A stretch of DNA of 64,000 bases from NCBI RefSeq assembly GCF_900143645.1, contig NZ_FRFD01000010.1, positions 29,406 through 93,405 of the forward strand, read 5' to 3'. This document shows, piece after piece, positions 17,079 to 26,760 of the stretch. The position numbers and the translations under genes were made by a program. Positions within the stretch are counted from its first letter, which is position 1. Every line of letters begins with the position of its first letter. Source of the DNA: Anaerocolumna xylanovorans DSM 12503. GTDB taxonomy: Bacteria; Bacillota; Clostridia; Lachnospirales; Lachnospiraceae. The notes beneath the pieces are model-generated. The model saw nothing but the letters and a program-made list of their open reading frames with translations, did not search any database and was not told the origin of the DNA.

Positions 17079-18911
17079 TTACCCCTCCTCATTCTTCCCT
17101 ATTTGCGTTATTTTTACATTTTCACCTTCTTCCTCCCAGTCGCAGGGTATTTCTATAGCTGAAATAACCACGCCGTTTTCCGAATAAATCTTTAGTCCAT
17201 AGTCTTCTCCAAAAATAAGCTTGATGCGTTCGTTAACGTTTCGTATTCCGAGGGATGCATGCTTTCCCTTTCCCTCAAACATCCCGGCATTGCCGTTCTC
17301 CAGTAATGACTGAATTTTTCTTTCCTCTTCCCCTGACAGCTCTCCTGTATTTGTAACTTTTATTATAATCTTTCCTTCATTTTGATAAGCAGAAAGATTG
17401 ATAACTCCTCCTTTGACGGTATATACGCCATGTACTACCGCATTTTCCAGCAGCGGCTGTAATATCAGCTGCGGAATCTGTATCTGCAATAGATTTTCAT
17501 CAATGTCTCTTTCGAACCGGATACGGTCTCCAAATCTCATGGAGGTGATATATATATAGGCATCTGCTCCCTTTAGTTCTTCCGCCAGGGAACTTAGTTT
17601 CCTGTTCTCCCTTCCCATGCTCTGGTTAAGAAGAACAGCCAATGCTTCTATCATTTTTGAAACATCATCATCCCCGGCCATTCTGGCCTGCCAGTTCATC
17701 ATTTCCAGGGTATTGTTGAGAAAATGAGGATTGATCTGGGACTGAAGAGCAAGGATTTTTGCTTCTTTTCTCGCCAATTTCTCTTTATATGCATAGTCAA
17801 AAAGATATTTTACCTCGGAAGACATCCGGTTAAAGGAATCCGACAGGTATGCAAATTCCTGGTTTGGCATAGCCTCACCCTTTATCTGCCATCCGAATTT
17901 ACCGCCTTCAATATTCTTAGCCGCCTTTACCATACGCTCCATAGGCTTTGCGATATTATGGGATATAAAATAAAGCATATAGACAAAAACAGGTATGATA
18001 ATAAGTATATTAAATAATATAAGACTGTTCATGACGTGTATCTCACTAAAGATTACATCTTTATTCGCTATAAGGACCGCTCCGTAATAGTAATCATCAA
18101 ATTTCTGCTGATAGACAATGCCCTGATAAACCTTGTCCTCGGCTTTTATGGTCTTACGGTTATTCTCGTAGGTGAACTTGAGTTTAAGCTGTTTTAATAC
18201 TCCCCTCTCTCCCTGTTCCTTCAATCCGCTATTATAATAAATCATCTCACCGGGCTCATTCACAAAAAAGGCTAAATCATAATCATTATTCATATTGATG
18301 CCTTCAAAAAGCTTATCCGTGTTAAGCTCAAGCACCAATGTCCCGAATTTTGTATAATTTCTGGTAGTGTAGAGGTTTCGGATAATGTATATCTTCCCGT
18401 TTATAATCTTCACATGGGCATCCGAAGTGTTCTGATGGGTAATTGCTTCTGCAAAACGCTTTACTTCCCGGATATATGTCTGCTGATAATTAGACTGCTC
18501 CCTCGTAACATAAAAGAGACTGTCCGGTTTATCAACCAAATAAAACGTAGTCATGACAAAGCGGTTGTCATTAATGTATTTGCTTTTTAAATTACCGATA
18601 ACATCCTTATAAAAAGTGGAACTTGTCATTTCTTTATTCTCATATTTTCTCCATGCCTTTTCCAGTACCAGGTCATAGGATATTTTCTTTGAACTTTCAA
18701 TGGCTTCATTTAATTTCTGGCTATGAAAGGAAGTATAATTCTTAAGGCTCTCCTCCATCAGGACTTCTGTTTTTCGTACGATATTGTTTCTGTAATAGGA
18801 AAACATAAAGACCATGAATACTATAATCGGAACCGTCCAGCATATTACTGTCACTACCAAAAGCGCTTTCTTTAATGATATAGGCTGGTCTTTTTTTATG
18901 GGTAATATCAT
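17079..18911 (-). CDS. YesM-type sensor histidine kinase
   Basis: 610 residues from the ATG at 18911 (GGGAGG at 5-nt spacing). There are two membrane helices, near residues 15-40 and 300-322, around an extracellular Cache-type sensor region (about 40-295), then HAMP (about 320-375), a His-kinase domain with the phospho-acceptor in NPHFLNNTLEMM, and a HATPase domain with the N-box LLENAVVHGV. It would sense the sugar, or its binding protein, outside and phosphorylate the AraC-type regulator encoded at the other end of the locus. It lies 158 nt upstream of the binding-protein gene. Confidence 0.93.
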   Translation of the reverse strand: MILPIKKDQPISLKKALLVVTVICWTVPIIVFMVFMFSYYRNNIVRKTEVLMEESLKNYTSFHSQKLNEAIESSKKISYDLVLEKAWRKYENKEMTSSTFYKDVIGNLKSKYINDNRFVMTTFYLVDKPDSLFYVTREQSNYQQTYIREVKRFAEAITHQNTSDAHVKIINGKIYIIRNLYTTRNYTKFGTLVLELNTDKLFEGINMNNDYDLAFFVNEPGEMIYYNSGLKEQGERGVLKQLKLKFTYENNRKTIKAEDKVYQGIVYQQKFDDYYYGAVLIANKDVIFSEIHVMNSLILFNILIIIPVFVYMLYFISHNIAKPMERMVKAAKNIEGGKFGWQIKGEAMPNQEFAYLSDSFNRMSSEVKYLFDYAYKEKLARKEAKILALQSQINPHFLNNTLEMMNWQARMAGDDDVSKMIEALAVLLNQSMGRENRKLSSLAEELKGADAYIYITSMRFGDRIRFERDIDENLLQIQIPQLILQPLLENAVVHGVYTVKGGVINLSAYQNEGKIIIKVTNTGELSGEEERKIQSLLENGNAGMFEGKGKHASLGIRNVNERIKLIFGEDYGLKIYSENGVVISAIEIPCDWEEEGENVKITQIGKNEEG

Positions 18912-19032
18912 CTTAACCTCCCAAACAAGTATCTTCATCTTTTCATTGTAGCATAGGAGAAATTAGGGTGCAATGAAAGATTTTAATACTGTTTTAAATT
19001 ACAATTTTTATGTTGGATTTTACAGAATATAA

Positions 19033-19061
19033 TTGTATTTTGTTAAATTTTAATATATAAT
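19033..19061 (+). promoter_or_regulatory. Sigma-A promoter of the secreted-protein gene
   Basis: TTGTAT (19033-19038), a 17-nt spacer and TATAAT (19056-19061). Transcription should start near 19068. Confidence 0.7.
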
Positions 19062-19144
19062 AAACTCTAATTAATGTATTACTATCTAAAGTAATACATT
19101 TTTAAGTATCTTATAAATTACAAATGAGAGGACGACTAAAACTT

Positions 19145-20278
19145 ATGAAAAAACTCAGATTATTATCTGGCTTCTTTGCAATCTGCCTTTGTCTTGGATT
19201 ACTATCCCTGAACGTAAAGGCTTCTGAAGCAACAGATACCGGCAGCACTTATGATACAATTCAACCTGCTTCATTAGTTACCGGTGATGAAGATACTTCT
19301 TCCTTTGAAAGTTATGACCTTACAATCCCCGTATCAACAAAATCTTTGATCGTACCGGTCAATATGGATTATAAGGGGCAGTTAAAGATTGACCTGGTAG
19401 GAACAAGCGTTGAAAAATCAGTTACTATCGCATTATTCAAGGATGAGGCTTGTACCACCGCCGTTGGATATTCCGAATATCTAAGCTCCGGCACTTTAAG
19501 TGGTGATTTAGATGTTGATGTTCCTGCAAAAGGAACTTATTACTTAAAATTAGAAATACCAAGCTATGCAACAACTGATGCAGTTGTAACCGCTACTCCT
19601 TATTCTTTCAGCAGTGAAAACAAGGCTCTGAAAAATAAAGTATGGCTTGGCACCCATTCATTTTCTTATGACAGCCTGGTTTACAATAAGGTCACAATAA
19701 GCACTCCCGGATATATTACAGTGGAAGCTGCTCCTCTGAATGATTCAACCAGTTCTGTTTATGTAGCCTTAACCAACAGCAGCAAGAAAGCGCTCACCGA
19801 TCAGATGTATCTTAGCAGCTATAATAAATACACTGCCTATTATGCTGTTAAAAAAGGTACCTATTACCTTGTTACCAAATCTTCTTATGATTACAAATTA
19901 CGCTATACTTTCACCGCTGTGAAAGAAAGCGCAGGCAACACTTCCAAAGCCAAAGCAGTTTCCATCGGAAAAGGCAAGACAATAAAGGGATTGGCATTGG
20001 CAGAGGACAGCACAAGTAAAGCAGACTGGTATAAAGTTAAATTGACCAAGAAGCAAGTCTTAAGCTTAAGCGTATATGCAAAATCCAGTGATACCATAAA
20101 ATTTGAGATAATTCCCGCAAATGACAGACTTATCTTAATCGGCAGCACCTTCCGTTTATACCAGAACGACGGCGGTGTATATGCTTCAAAAGACGGCATG
20201 TCCGCAGGAACCTATTATATTAAAGTAACAAAAGCAAGTAAGGCTACTTCCGGATACTATACCATAAAATTTAATTAG
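19145..20278 (+). CDS. Secreted protein with PPC-like beta domains
   Basis: 377 residues from the ATG at 19145. A signal peptide of about 26 residues (KKLRLLSG then a hydrophobic core, cleavage near VKA-SEA) is followed by repeated beta-sandwich segments of the bacterial pre-peptidase C-terminal (PPC) type. Each contains a DWYKVKL- or SYDLTIPV-like strand and ends in GTYYLKL, GTYYLVT or GTYYIKV. It contains no catalytic domain or anchor, and is Ser/Thr/Lys-rich. Probably exported and perhaps carbohydrate- or cell-wall-binding; the role is unknown. Transcribed alone from its own promoter and closed by a terminator. Confidence 0.75.
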   Translation: MKKLRLLSGFFAICLCLGLLSLNVKASEATDTGSTYDTIQPASLVTGDEDTSSFESYDLTIPVSTKSLIVPVNMDYKGQLKIDLVGTSVEKSVTIALFKDEACTTAVGYSEYLSSGTLSGDLDVDVPAKGTYYLKLEIPSYATTDAVVTATPYSFSSENKALKNKVWLGTHSFSYDSLVYNKVTISTPGYITVEAAPLNDSTSSVYVALTNSSKKALTDQMYLSSYNKYTAYYAVKKGTYYLVTKSSYDYKLRYTFTAVKESAGNTSKAKAVSIGKGKTIKGLALAEDSTSKADWYKVKLTKKQVLSLSVYAKSSDTIKFEIIPANDRLILIGSTFRLYQNDGGVYASKDGMSAGTYYIKVTKASKATSGYYTIKFN

Positions 20279-20312
20279 TATATATTTAGTAATTTAACAT
20301 AGTAAAACATAG

Positions 20313-20360
20313 AAACAACCACACCGTTCTTCTGCCATGGCAGCCGGTGTGGTTGTTTTT
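20313..20360 (+). terminator. Intrinsic terminator after the secreted-protein gene
   Basis: AACAACCACACCG pairs with CGGTGTGGTTGTT, with T-run to 20360. The stem is 13 bp. Confidence 0.9.
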
Positions 20361-20436
20361 CTGTAACTGCTGTGATACAATTAACAGAGTTCGAACATAC
20401 TGACATGCATGATGATTATAGAAGGCAGGTAATTTT

Positions 20437-21069
20437 ATGAGCACAGAAATTTTATTGATAAGACATGGCGAAACCATTTGGAATAAGCTTGGAAAATTCC
20501 AGGGCAGTACGGATATAGAACTATCGGAGGAGGGCAGAAAACAGGCATTGGCCCTAAAAGCCTCTCTTAAACCGGACTTCCAGGCTATTTATGCAAGCCC
20601 TCTGATCCGAGCAACCGAAACGGCAAATATCCTTTGTGAAGGCACAGGACTTAAAGTAATGCCCTGCAAAGAAATGAGGGAAATTAATTTCGGTGCCTGG
20701 GAAGGCCTTACTTTCGATGAGATTAAAAATAGCTACCCGGAGGAATTTGCCCTCTGGAGGAACGATGAAAAGGATTGCCCCCTGATGGGCGGTGATTTAT
20801 CTATCCGTAATGCCAGTAACAGGGCTGCTGCTGCGATACTTTCCATTGCAGCTGACCATGCCGGCCAAAAGGTCTTATTAGTTGCCCATGGCGCTATTAT
20901 AAAGGCAGGCCTTATCGGTCTCTTTGAATGGAAAATGACGATGTACCACCATTTTTATGTTGGTAACACCGCCATTACAAAGCTTAGTTTCCGCAGCCCG
21001 GATGATCCGGTGCTTGAATCTTTCAATGATACAAGCCACCTGAAACAGGAACGGACCTTAATTGTTTAG
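20437..21069 (+). CDS. Histidine phosphatase (phosphoglycerate mutase-like)
   Basis: 210 residues. The catalytic motif LIRHGETIWN is at residues 6-15, the second His is in LLVAHGAIIK (about 148), and REINFGAWEGLTF is conserved in alpha-ribazole phosphatase and PhoE-type enzymes. It is a cytoplasmic phosphomonoesterase; the substrate could be a sugar phosphate or alpha-ribazole 5'-phosphate. No cobalamin genes are nearby, so no finer call is made. The stop codon lies 5 nt from the stop of the convergent nitroreductase gene, with no visible terminator between. Confidence 0.85.
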   Translation: MSTEILLIRHGETIWNKLGKFQGSTDIELSEEGRKQALALKASLKPDFQAIYASPLIRATETANILCEGTGLKVMPCKEMREINFGAWEGLTFDEIKNSYPEEFALWRNDEKDCPLMGGDLSIRNASNRAAAAILSIAADHAGQKVLLVAHGAIIKAGLIGLFEWKMTMYHHFYVGNTAITKLSFRSPDDPVLESFNDTSHLKQERTLIV

Positions 21070-21074
21070 GGGAA

Positions 21075-21656
21075 TTAAAAGGTCTGCACTATGACTTCCG
21101 TCAAAGTTCTTTTAGGTACATGATGGACTGCCTTTTCATCTCTCCAATATTTTATATTGTTTTCCTTTATTTCTTCAATTACTACTTCCTCTCTGGGATA
21201 TCCCAGGGCAATAACCAGCTCTATCTCATATTTTTCCGGTATAGCAAGCTCTTTTGCCAGCTCTGCCTTCTTTATGTTTCCGATAAAGCAGCCCTTTATT
21301 CCCATAGAGGCAGCTCCAAGGAAGATACTCTGGGCAGCAATTCCTTCATCCATTCCAGGCTTAACAGCAATGTCTTTATCTCTTAACAGAATAATATAAC
21401 CGGCGGGCCTCTCACCCTTTACAGGTCCGTCCCAATCCTTTAGATATCCTGCCCAGCCAAGGCAGGCAAAAACCTTCTCTCTTACTTCCTCTTTGCTTAC
21501 TAATATGTATTTTAAAGGCTGAAGATTTGCCCCGCTTGGAGAAAGCCTTCCTAAATCCGCCAGCTCACTTAACAATTCCGTGCTAATTTCTTTCTCTTCT
21601 TCAAATCTTCGAAAAGATCTTGCTTCTGTAACCAGTTTTTTAAATTGCCCGCTCAT
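21075..21656 (-). CDS. Nitroreductase-family flavoprotein
   Basis: 193 residues from the ATG at 21656 (GAAGGAG upstream). The N-terminus has RSFRRFEEEKEISTELL, the R-S-x-R-x-F FMN phosphate-binding motif of the family. GAASMGIKGCFIGN and ALGYPREE match the C-terminal part of NfsA/FRP-like FMN oxidoreductases. It probably reduces flavins, nitro compounds or quinones with NAD(P)H. It is downstream of the lactonase-like gene on the same strand, 83 nt away. Confidence 0.88.
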   Translation of the reverse strand: MSGQFKKLVTEARSFRRFEEEKEISTELLSELADLGRLSPSGANLQPLKYILVSKEEVREKVFACLGWAGYLKDWDGPVKGERPAGYIILLRDKDIAVKPGMDEGIAAQSIFLGAASMGIKGCFIGNIKKAELAKELAIPEKYEIELVIALGYPREEVVIEEIKENNIKYWRDEKAVHHVPKRTLTEVIVQTF

Positions 21657-21739
21657 AGCTTCTCCTTCTTTCATTTCGTTTATTTTCATATTCTTGGGAT
21701 ACTGCTCTCTAAAAGCAAGCGGCTGTATAATACCGCCTC

Positions 21740-22774
21740 TTATATCTCTTCTACATAGGAAGGGTTGTTAAAATCAAGTCTTTGTATGACCTCCTGTAAC
21801 TTTCCGGTCATCTCATCCACTGCATACAATACTATCTGGTTGGATTTCTGATTCGCGATCATAAGGCATCTGTCATCCCCTGAAAGAGCAATATGCCTGG
21901 GATATTCTCCTTTGCAGCTAATATCCTGCTTCTTTGAGAGCAGTCCGCCAGGATTAATGTCAAATACGGCAATGGTATCTGCTCCCCGGTTTGCTGCATA
22001 TAAAAATCTTCCGTCCTTCGATATGGCAAGACTGGAACCATAGCTTACCCCTCCAAACCAGTCCGAGAGGGTACTGATAACCTGAATACGGGTAAAGATC
22101 GGCTTATTATCTTCTTTTTCAAACAGGTATACATAAATTTCATTGGAATATTCAGTTATCACATAGAGATAATTTAAAATCGGATAAAACTTAAGATGTC
22201 TGGGACCGGCACCCTTATTTAATACAATCTCACTAACCGGAATATCAGATAATATTTCTCCCTTATCCGTCTCAAATACAAATACCCTGTCCTGGGAAAT
22301 CCCTGCAACCAAAAGCATAGTTCCCTGTGGTTCCTTTTCACAGCAATGTGCTCTTGTCAAGCCATTTTCCTCATTCACCGGCAGCTTGATGAAATTAAGT
22401 ATTTCGGTAAAATGGTAGTCTTCCACCTTAACAGCTGCCACATGGCCTGTCCCATAAAAGGAGCAATACAAAACCCCACAGTCAGGCTCATAAAGCAGAT
22501 GGCAGAGCTCCCCGCCCTGCAGATCCAATTCATGACGCAATACATAGGTTTCTCCTACCCTCTGATAGCAAAGAATACTTCCGCTGTCCTTCTCTTCCCT
22601 GACCGCAAAGCACATATCCTTCCAGGTACAAAGGTAGGAAGATTCTTTTGCGTATTCTTTCCAGGCGATCTTATCTACGGTATTGTTTTCTGACAGTTCA
22701 TACATTCTTATGGACGGTTCCCCATTAACCGGTCCATAACCGGATACCAGTATTTCTTTTTGCTTACTGCTCAT
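21740..22774 (-). CDS. Lactonase-family beta-propeller (Pgl/YkgB-like)
   Basis: 344 residues forming a seven-bladed propeller. Typical blade sequences include GAGPRHLKFYP, YVITEYSNEIYVY, FLYAANRGADTIAVF and YPRHIALSGDDRCLMIANQ. Family members are 6-phosphogluconolactonases or muconate cycloisomerase-like proteins; the conserved H-in-RHL and the Arg in NRG are present. It would act in the cytoplasm on a sugar lactone. No oxidative pentose phosphate genes lie nearby, so the true substrate is open. Confidence 0.8.
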   Translation of the reverse strand: MSSKQKEILVSGYGPVNGEPSIRMYELSENNTVDKIAWKEYAKESSYLCTWKDMCFAVREEKDSGSILCYQRVGETYVLRHELDLQGGELCHLLYEPDCGVLYCSFYGTGHVAAVKVEDYHFTEILNFIKLPVNEENGLTRAHCCEKEPQGTMLLVAGISQDRVFVFETDKGEILSDIPVSEIVLNKGAGPRHLKFYPILNYLYVITEYSNEIYVYLFEKEDNKPIFTRIQVISTLSDWFGGVSYGSSLAISKDGRFLYAANRGADTIAVFDINPGGLLSKKQDISCKGEYPRHIALSGDDRCLMIANQKSNQIVLYAVDEMTGKLQEVIQRLDFNNPSYVEEI

Positions 22775-22993
22775 AATATTTGTTCTCCATTCCTTCGCAT
22801 GTTTTAAACCTGACTTTACACCCCGCTATTCATTTATTGTTATTGTAATACCGGAATGGGAAGATAGCAAGAACTTCGAAAAATTATTATTTGATATGGT
22901 AAATTTCAAGCTTCTGGTATAGTATTAGTTTTAGAAAGTAATTCACCGTTATTCATTATCGTATAGGAAGTAAAAACATAGAAGGTAGGATAT

Positions 22994-23371
22994 ATGAAAA
23001 AGAACAGACCTGTTTTAGTACAATACATTGCTGATTTGAATTTTTTAAATGCTTTTTTATTGATAGTTTCCTTATTCCCAAATTTCACTAAACGTTTTGG
23101 AGTTATTACCCCTGAACCCACTCTTTTCAATGTTTCATATCGAATATTTGCAACTTTAATTCTCATAACAATCTCTTATGGATTATTGAGACTTAAAAAA
23201 TGGGGGTATTGGCTGATGATAGCCTATAATATGTTTTTTCTGTCAATGTCGGTTATTTTATTATTTAAGCTGACTAAACAGTCCATTTATTCTCCGGGTT
23301 TTATTATATCAATTTTAGGGCTATCTCTTACTCTTTCGGCAAAACGGTACTTTATGAAAGAAAACATGTGA
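22994..23371 (+). CDS. Small four-helix membrane protein, unknown function
   Basis: 125 residues with about four hydrophobic segments (near 14-32, 50-68, 75-93 and 100-115) separated by short basic loops; the C-terminus is KRYFMKENM. No enzyme motif is visible and I do not recognise the family. GAAGGTAGG precedes the ATG. It stands alone between the lactonase gene (divergent) and the end of the PTS operon. Confidence 0.65.
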   Translation: MKKNRPVLVQYIADLNFLNAFLLIVSLFPNFTKRFGVITPEPTLFNVSYRIFATLILITISYGLLRLKKWGYWLMIAYNMFFLSMSVILLFKLTKQSIYSPGFIISILGLSLTLSAKRYFMKENM

Positions 23372-23410
23372 TTTTTTCTTAAACATTAAATATGGCACTT
23401 ATACAAAACT

Positions 23411-23465
23411 GCTGCTATTATTCTATAGATTCGCCTCTTCACGGTATCTATAAGATAATAGCAGC
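23411..23465 (-). terminator. Terminator of the mannitol-class PTS operon
   Basis: GCTGCTATTATTCTATAGAT and its near-complement form a 20-bp stem with a 15-nt loop. A short TTTT run follows on the minus strand, 15 nt after the Enzyme I stop. Confidence 0.75.
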
Positions 23466-23479
23466 AATTATAAATCTGT

Positions 23480-25162
23480 TTAATTCTCTTCCAGTACTCT
23501 GATAACCGCTTCGGCAGAAGTCTGTTTACAGGCTTCTTCTGCCAGGCTCTTAGCTTCCTCATAGGAGATTCTTCGAAGGGTGTATTTTATATCTGCAACT
23601 TTTGCAGGCGTCATGCTTAGTTCATCCAGTCCAAGACCGATAAGAAGCTTTGTTGCTTTTTCATTTCCTGCGAATTCGCCGCACATTCCTGCCTTTTTCC
23701 CATACCGGTGGGCTGCCTGTGTTACCAGACGGATACTCCTTAGAACAGCAGGATGAAAGGAATTATAAAGCTCTGCAATTTTTGCATTGCCTCTATCCAC
23801 CGCAAGGAGATACTGGGTCAGGTCGTTGGTTCCGATACTAAAGAAGTCCGCCTCCGCGGCAAGCTCTTCTGCGCACAGGACACTGGCAGGGGTTTCTATC
23901 ATGACACCTGTCTCTATACTGCCATCATAGGAGATACCCTGTTCTGACAGTTCCGCCATACATTCTTTTAAGATTTCTTTTGCTTTCAGGAGCTCATGTA
24001 AGGATATAATCATTGGAAATAAAATCTTTATCTTTCCAAAGGCACTTGCTCTTAGGATTGCCCTTAACTGGTTCTTAAACATTTCTTTCTCGTTCAGGGA
24101 AATACGGATTGCCCGCCAGCCAAGAAAGGGATTATCCTCCTTTTCCATCGGAAAATAAGGAAGTGTTTTATCTCCTCCGATATCCAGAGTACGTATCGTA
24201 ATTTCTTTGCCGCACAGCAAGGCCGATTCTTTATAAGCTAAGAACTGCTCTTCCTCTGTGGGGAAATAGCTGCTGTTAAGATAAAGAAACTCACTGCGGT
24301 ACAGGCCGATGCCGTCTATTTGAAAGTTAACTGCCTTCTTCACATCCCCGGTATTTCCTACATTGGCAAAAAGATGGATTTCCCTGCCATCGGTGGTTTT
24401 ACCGGCCAGACTCTCCTCTTCCCTTTTCAATCTGTTTTCTTCCAGGTGTTTCTCTAAGAGAAGGTTATATTTATCAAGTATCTCCCCGTCAGGATTTATT
24501 AGAATCTCCCCGTTATAACCGTCCAGTATCAGATAATCTTCTTCCCGCACTTCCTCCATTATTTCTTTTACACCTACCAGAGCAGGAAGGGAAAGGCTTT
24601 TTGCCAGGATGGCAACGTGGCTTGTTATTCCTCCATCCCTGGTGATAAGTCCTTTTATCTTAGAAAGGTCAAGAGAGGCGGTATCAGAGGGTGTTAAATC
24701 TTTCGCTATCAGTATGGCATCTTCCCCATAAGTCAGGAAAGCCGCACTTACTCCGGTCAGGTTGTTAAGAAGTCTTTCCCTGATATCCTTAATATCTGCG
24801 GCCCGCTCCTTCATATATGCGTCTTCAAGAGCTCCAAAGATGGTGATTAACTCCTCACAGGCTCCAAATACTGCTTTCTCTGTATTCTGGCCTTCCTCTG
24901 CAATCTTTAAGATAACAGCTTCATGAAGAGTACTATCCTTTACCATTTCCAGATGGGCTGCAAATATGGGATTTGCCTCGGACAGCTCCTTTAATTGTGC
25001 TTCTGCCTTTAATACGGCTTCTTTAAAACGTTCTATCTCATGAGGAATTTCATTTGTATCTACGGTATTTTCAGCTATCTTTCTTATCTTTGGCTTATAA
25101 AGAGCTGCTCTTCCCATAGCAATACCGGCGGAGGCAGGTTGGTTCACTTTCAGCACCTTCAT
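23480..25162 (-). CDS. ptsI: PTS Enzyme I
   Basis: 560 residues with N-terminal HPr-binding and phospho-histidine domains (GGITSHVAILA, His near residue 190) and a C-terminal PEP-binding barrel (FSIGTNDLTQYLLAVDR, then MCGEFAGN). It takes phosphate from PEP and passes it to HPr. AGGGAGGAG precedes the ATG. It is the last gene of the operon, 17 nt after its own HPr gene, suggesting a dedicated or main phosphorelay for this system. Length matches the family. Confidence 0.96.
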   Translation of the reverse strand: MKVLKVNQPASAGIAMGRAALYKPKIRKIAENTVDTNEIPHEIERFKEAVLKAEAQLKELSEANPIFAAHLEMVKDSTLHEAVILKIAEEGQNTEKAVFGACEELITIFGALEDAYMKERAADIKDIRERLLNNLTGVSAAFLTYGEDAILIAKDLTPSDTASLDLSKIKGLITRDGGITSHVAILAKSLSLPALVGVKEIMEEVREEDYLILDGYNGEILINPDGEILDKYNLLLEKHLEENRLKREEESLAGKTTDGREIHLFANVGNTGDVKKAVNFQIDGIGLYRSEFLYLNSSYFPTEEEQFLAYKESALLCGKEITIRTLDIGGDKTLPYFPMEKEDNPFLGWRAIRISLNEKEMFKNQLRAILRASAFGKIKILFPMIISLHELLKAKEILKECMAELSEQGISYDGSIETGVMIETPASVLCAEELAAEADFFSIGTNDLTQYLLAVDRGNAKIAELYNSFHPAVLRSIRLVTQAAHRYGKKAGMCGEFAGNEKATKLLIGLGLDELSMTPAKVADIKYTLRRISYEEAKSLAEEACKQTSAEAVIRVLEEN

Positions 25163-25179
25163 GGATCTCCTCCCTTTCT

Positions 25180-25443
25180 CTACTCACCTAAACCCTGTTC
25201 AATTGCTTCACAAAGCTTTTTTAAATCCTCTTCTTCCGACGCTCCGGTACACTCAATTTCAATCTCCGTACCGCACCGTATGGCTGCCGCCATGATATTT
25301 AGAATGCTTTTGGGATTCACTCTCTTTTCCCCGACTCTTAGCATAATATCCGAGCTGCAGGTACTGGCTATCTTGGCCAGCTCACCGGCGGGTCTTGCAT
25401 GTAACCCGTTTTGATTCGTTATGATAAATGTCTGACTAACCAC
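25180..25443 (-). CDS. HPr-family phosphocarrier protein
   Basis: 87 residues. The active-site His is in NGLHARPAGE (about residue 15), and a Ser at the HPr-kinase position lies in VNPKSILNIM. It starts with GTG at 25443, 6 nt after GGGAGGA. Conserved His and Ser allow both PEP-dependent transfer and regulatory phosphorylation. The C-terminus has more acidic residues than typical ptsH products. Whether this is the only HPr of the cell or an operon-specific paralog cannot be told from the window. Confidence 0.92.
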   Translation of the reverse strand: MVSQTFIITNQNGLHARPAGELAKIASTCSSDIMLRVGEKRVNPKSILNIMAAAIRCGTEIEIECTGASEEEDLKKLCEAIEQGLGE

Positions 25444-25462
25444 GCTTTATCCTCCCTGCTTC

Positions 25463-26725
25463 TTATTCGATGCCGTGATGGGCGAAAAGTATTTTCTCCG
25501 CTTCACTGTTCCATAAGCCATTATGCCGTTTCACGGACTCGGACAATTTAAGGAAAAGCTTATCTTTCTTTCCAAGCTCTTCAAAATCCGCTATGGCAGT
25601 CAAAGGCATATCGAACTGGGTATAGGTTAATTTCTTCCCTCCGGGTATAGAAATAAGATTTATGGTTGCTTCTGCTATAGAATCAATTCCTCCGATGTGG
25701 GTTACCATAACAGCAGGCCTTATCTCTCCCCTGGCTGCCAGATCAATAGCCTCCAGCAGGTCATCGTTATTTCCTCCTGTGGTTCCTAAAATATGAGCAC
25801 TGGTATAATGTACATTATACAGGTTGATTCCTGAGGTAAAGCCGCTGTCGGAAGGTCCTGCAAAGAAATTCATGCAGCCGTCAAAGGCTAAGAGTGCATC
25901 ACCCATTTCTACGACCGACTTGTTTGGAACGTATACAAATACATCATCATAGCCATGGTTGCCTGTTAACTCCATCAATTCCTTCACAGGCTCCTGTAAA
26001 AGGCTTGTGTTGATATAGAGTAACTCTATTCCCTTTTCTTTGGCCTCTTCCTTTGTAATTCTTTCTTCTGCTTCCTTGATTCTCTCTTCACTGATATCGG
26101 TTACTACGATTCGTTTAGGTTTATTCTCTGTGTAGAGTCCATAGCTGACTGCTCCAAGTCCCATAGGTCCGCAGCCGCCAAGTATCAGGATATTGCCGCC
26201 CCTTTTGGTTCCCATATCATGGTGGTAATTCTGCTTGTTGGTATGGTAATTAGCATGATAGCCTCCGATAATACAGCTCATGGGCTCTCCCAAGGATGCC
26301 TCAAAATAGCTCTCACCGTTATAGGGCAGCAGGCAGCCAAGTTCCATTACTTCATGGGGCATAATGCAATAGGTGCAGGCACCGCCGCAAAATTCATAGG
26401 AATAACCGGGAGAATCTAACTTACCCATGTAATTAAGGGCCGGCTGTAAGGCAAATTTATCTCCTGCCTTATATTTTCCTTCCCATTTCTTTCCCACCTC
26501 GACTATTACACCGGCACATTCATGTCCGATGATTACCGGATTGGTATCTATGTTCTGAGGTGCTCTTTTATGTTTCTTTCCCTGCTTTACCAGTTTATAG
26601 GTAGACATGCAGATGCTGTCACTCATTATCTTTACCAATATCTCATCTTCTTTAATCCCGGGAAGTTCAAACTCCTCCAGACGCAAGTCATCTTCTCCAT
26701 ACATTCTTACTGCTTTTGTTCTCAT
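25463..26725 (-). CDS. Zn-dependent medium-chain dehydrogenase, sorbose-1-phosphate reductase-like
   Basis: 420 residues. A catalytic zinc site begins with SDSICMSTYK and GHECAGVI; the Rossmann motif GGCGPMGLGA lies near residue 185. The length and the YSYEFCGGACTYCIMPHEVME segment resemble L-sorbose-1-phosphate reductase (SorE) and related hexitol-phosphate dehydrogenases rather than MtlD. It lies between the 1-phosphofructokinase-like and HPr genes, so it probably oxidises or reduces the phosphorylated product of the PTS transporter. AGAGGTAG precedes the ATG. Exact substrate unknown. Confidence 0.85.
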   Translation of the reverse strand: MRTKAVRMYGEDDLRLEEFELPGIKEDEILVKIMSDSICMSTYKLVKQGKKHKRAPQNIDTNPVIIGHECAGVIVEVGKKWEGKYKAGDKFALQPALNYMGKLDSPGYSYEFCGGACTYCIMPHEVMELGCLLPYNGESYFEASLGEPMSCIIGGYHANYHTNKQNYHHDMGTKRGGNILILGGCGPMGLGAVSYGLYTENKPKRIVVTDISEERIKEAEERITKEEAKEKGIELLYINTSLLQEPVKELMELTGNHGYDDVFVYVPNKSVVEMGDALLAFDGCMNFFAGPSDSGFTSGINLYNVHYTSAHILGTTGGNNDDLLEAIDLAARGEIRPAVMVTHIGGIDSIAEATINLISIPGGKKLTYTQFDMPLTAIADFEELGKKDKLFLKLSESVKRHNGLWNSEAEKILFAHHGIE

Positions 26726-26760
26726 ATACTACCTCTCTATTCCGCCGCATTGATTCCTCT

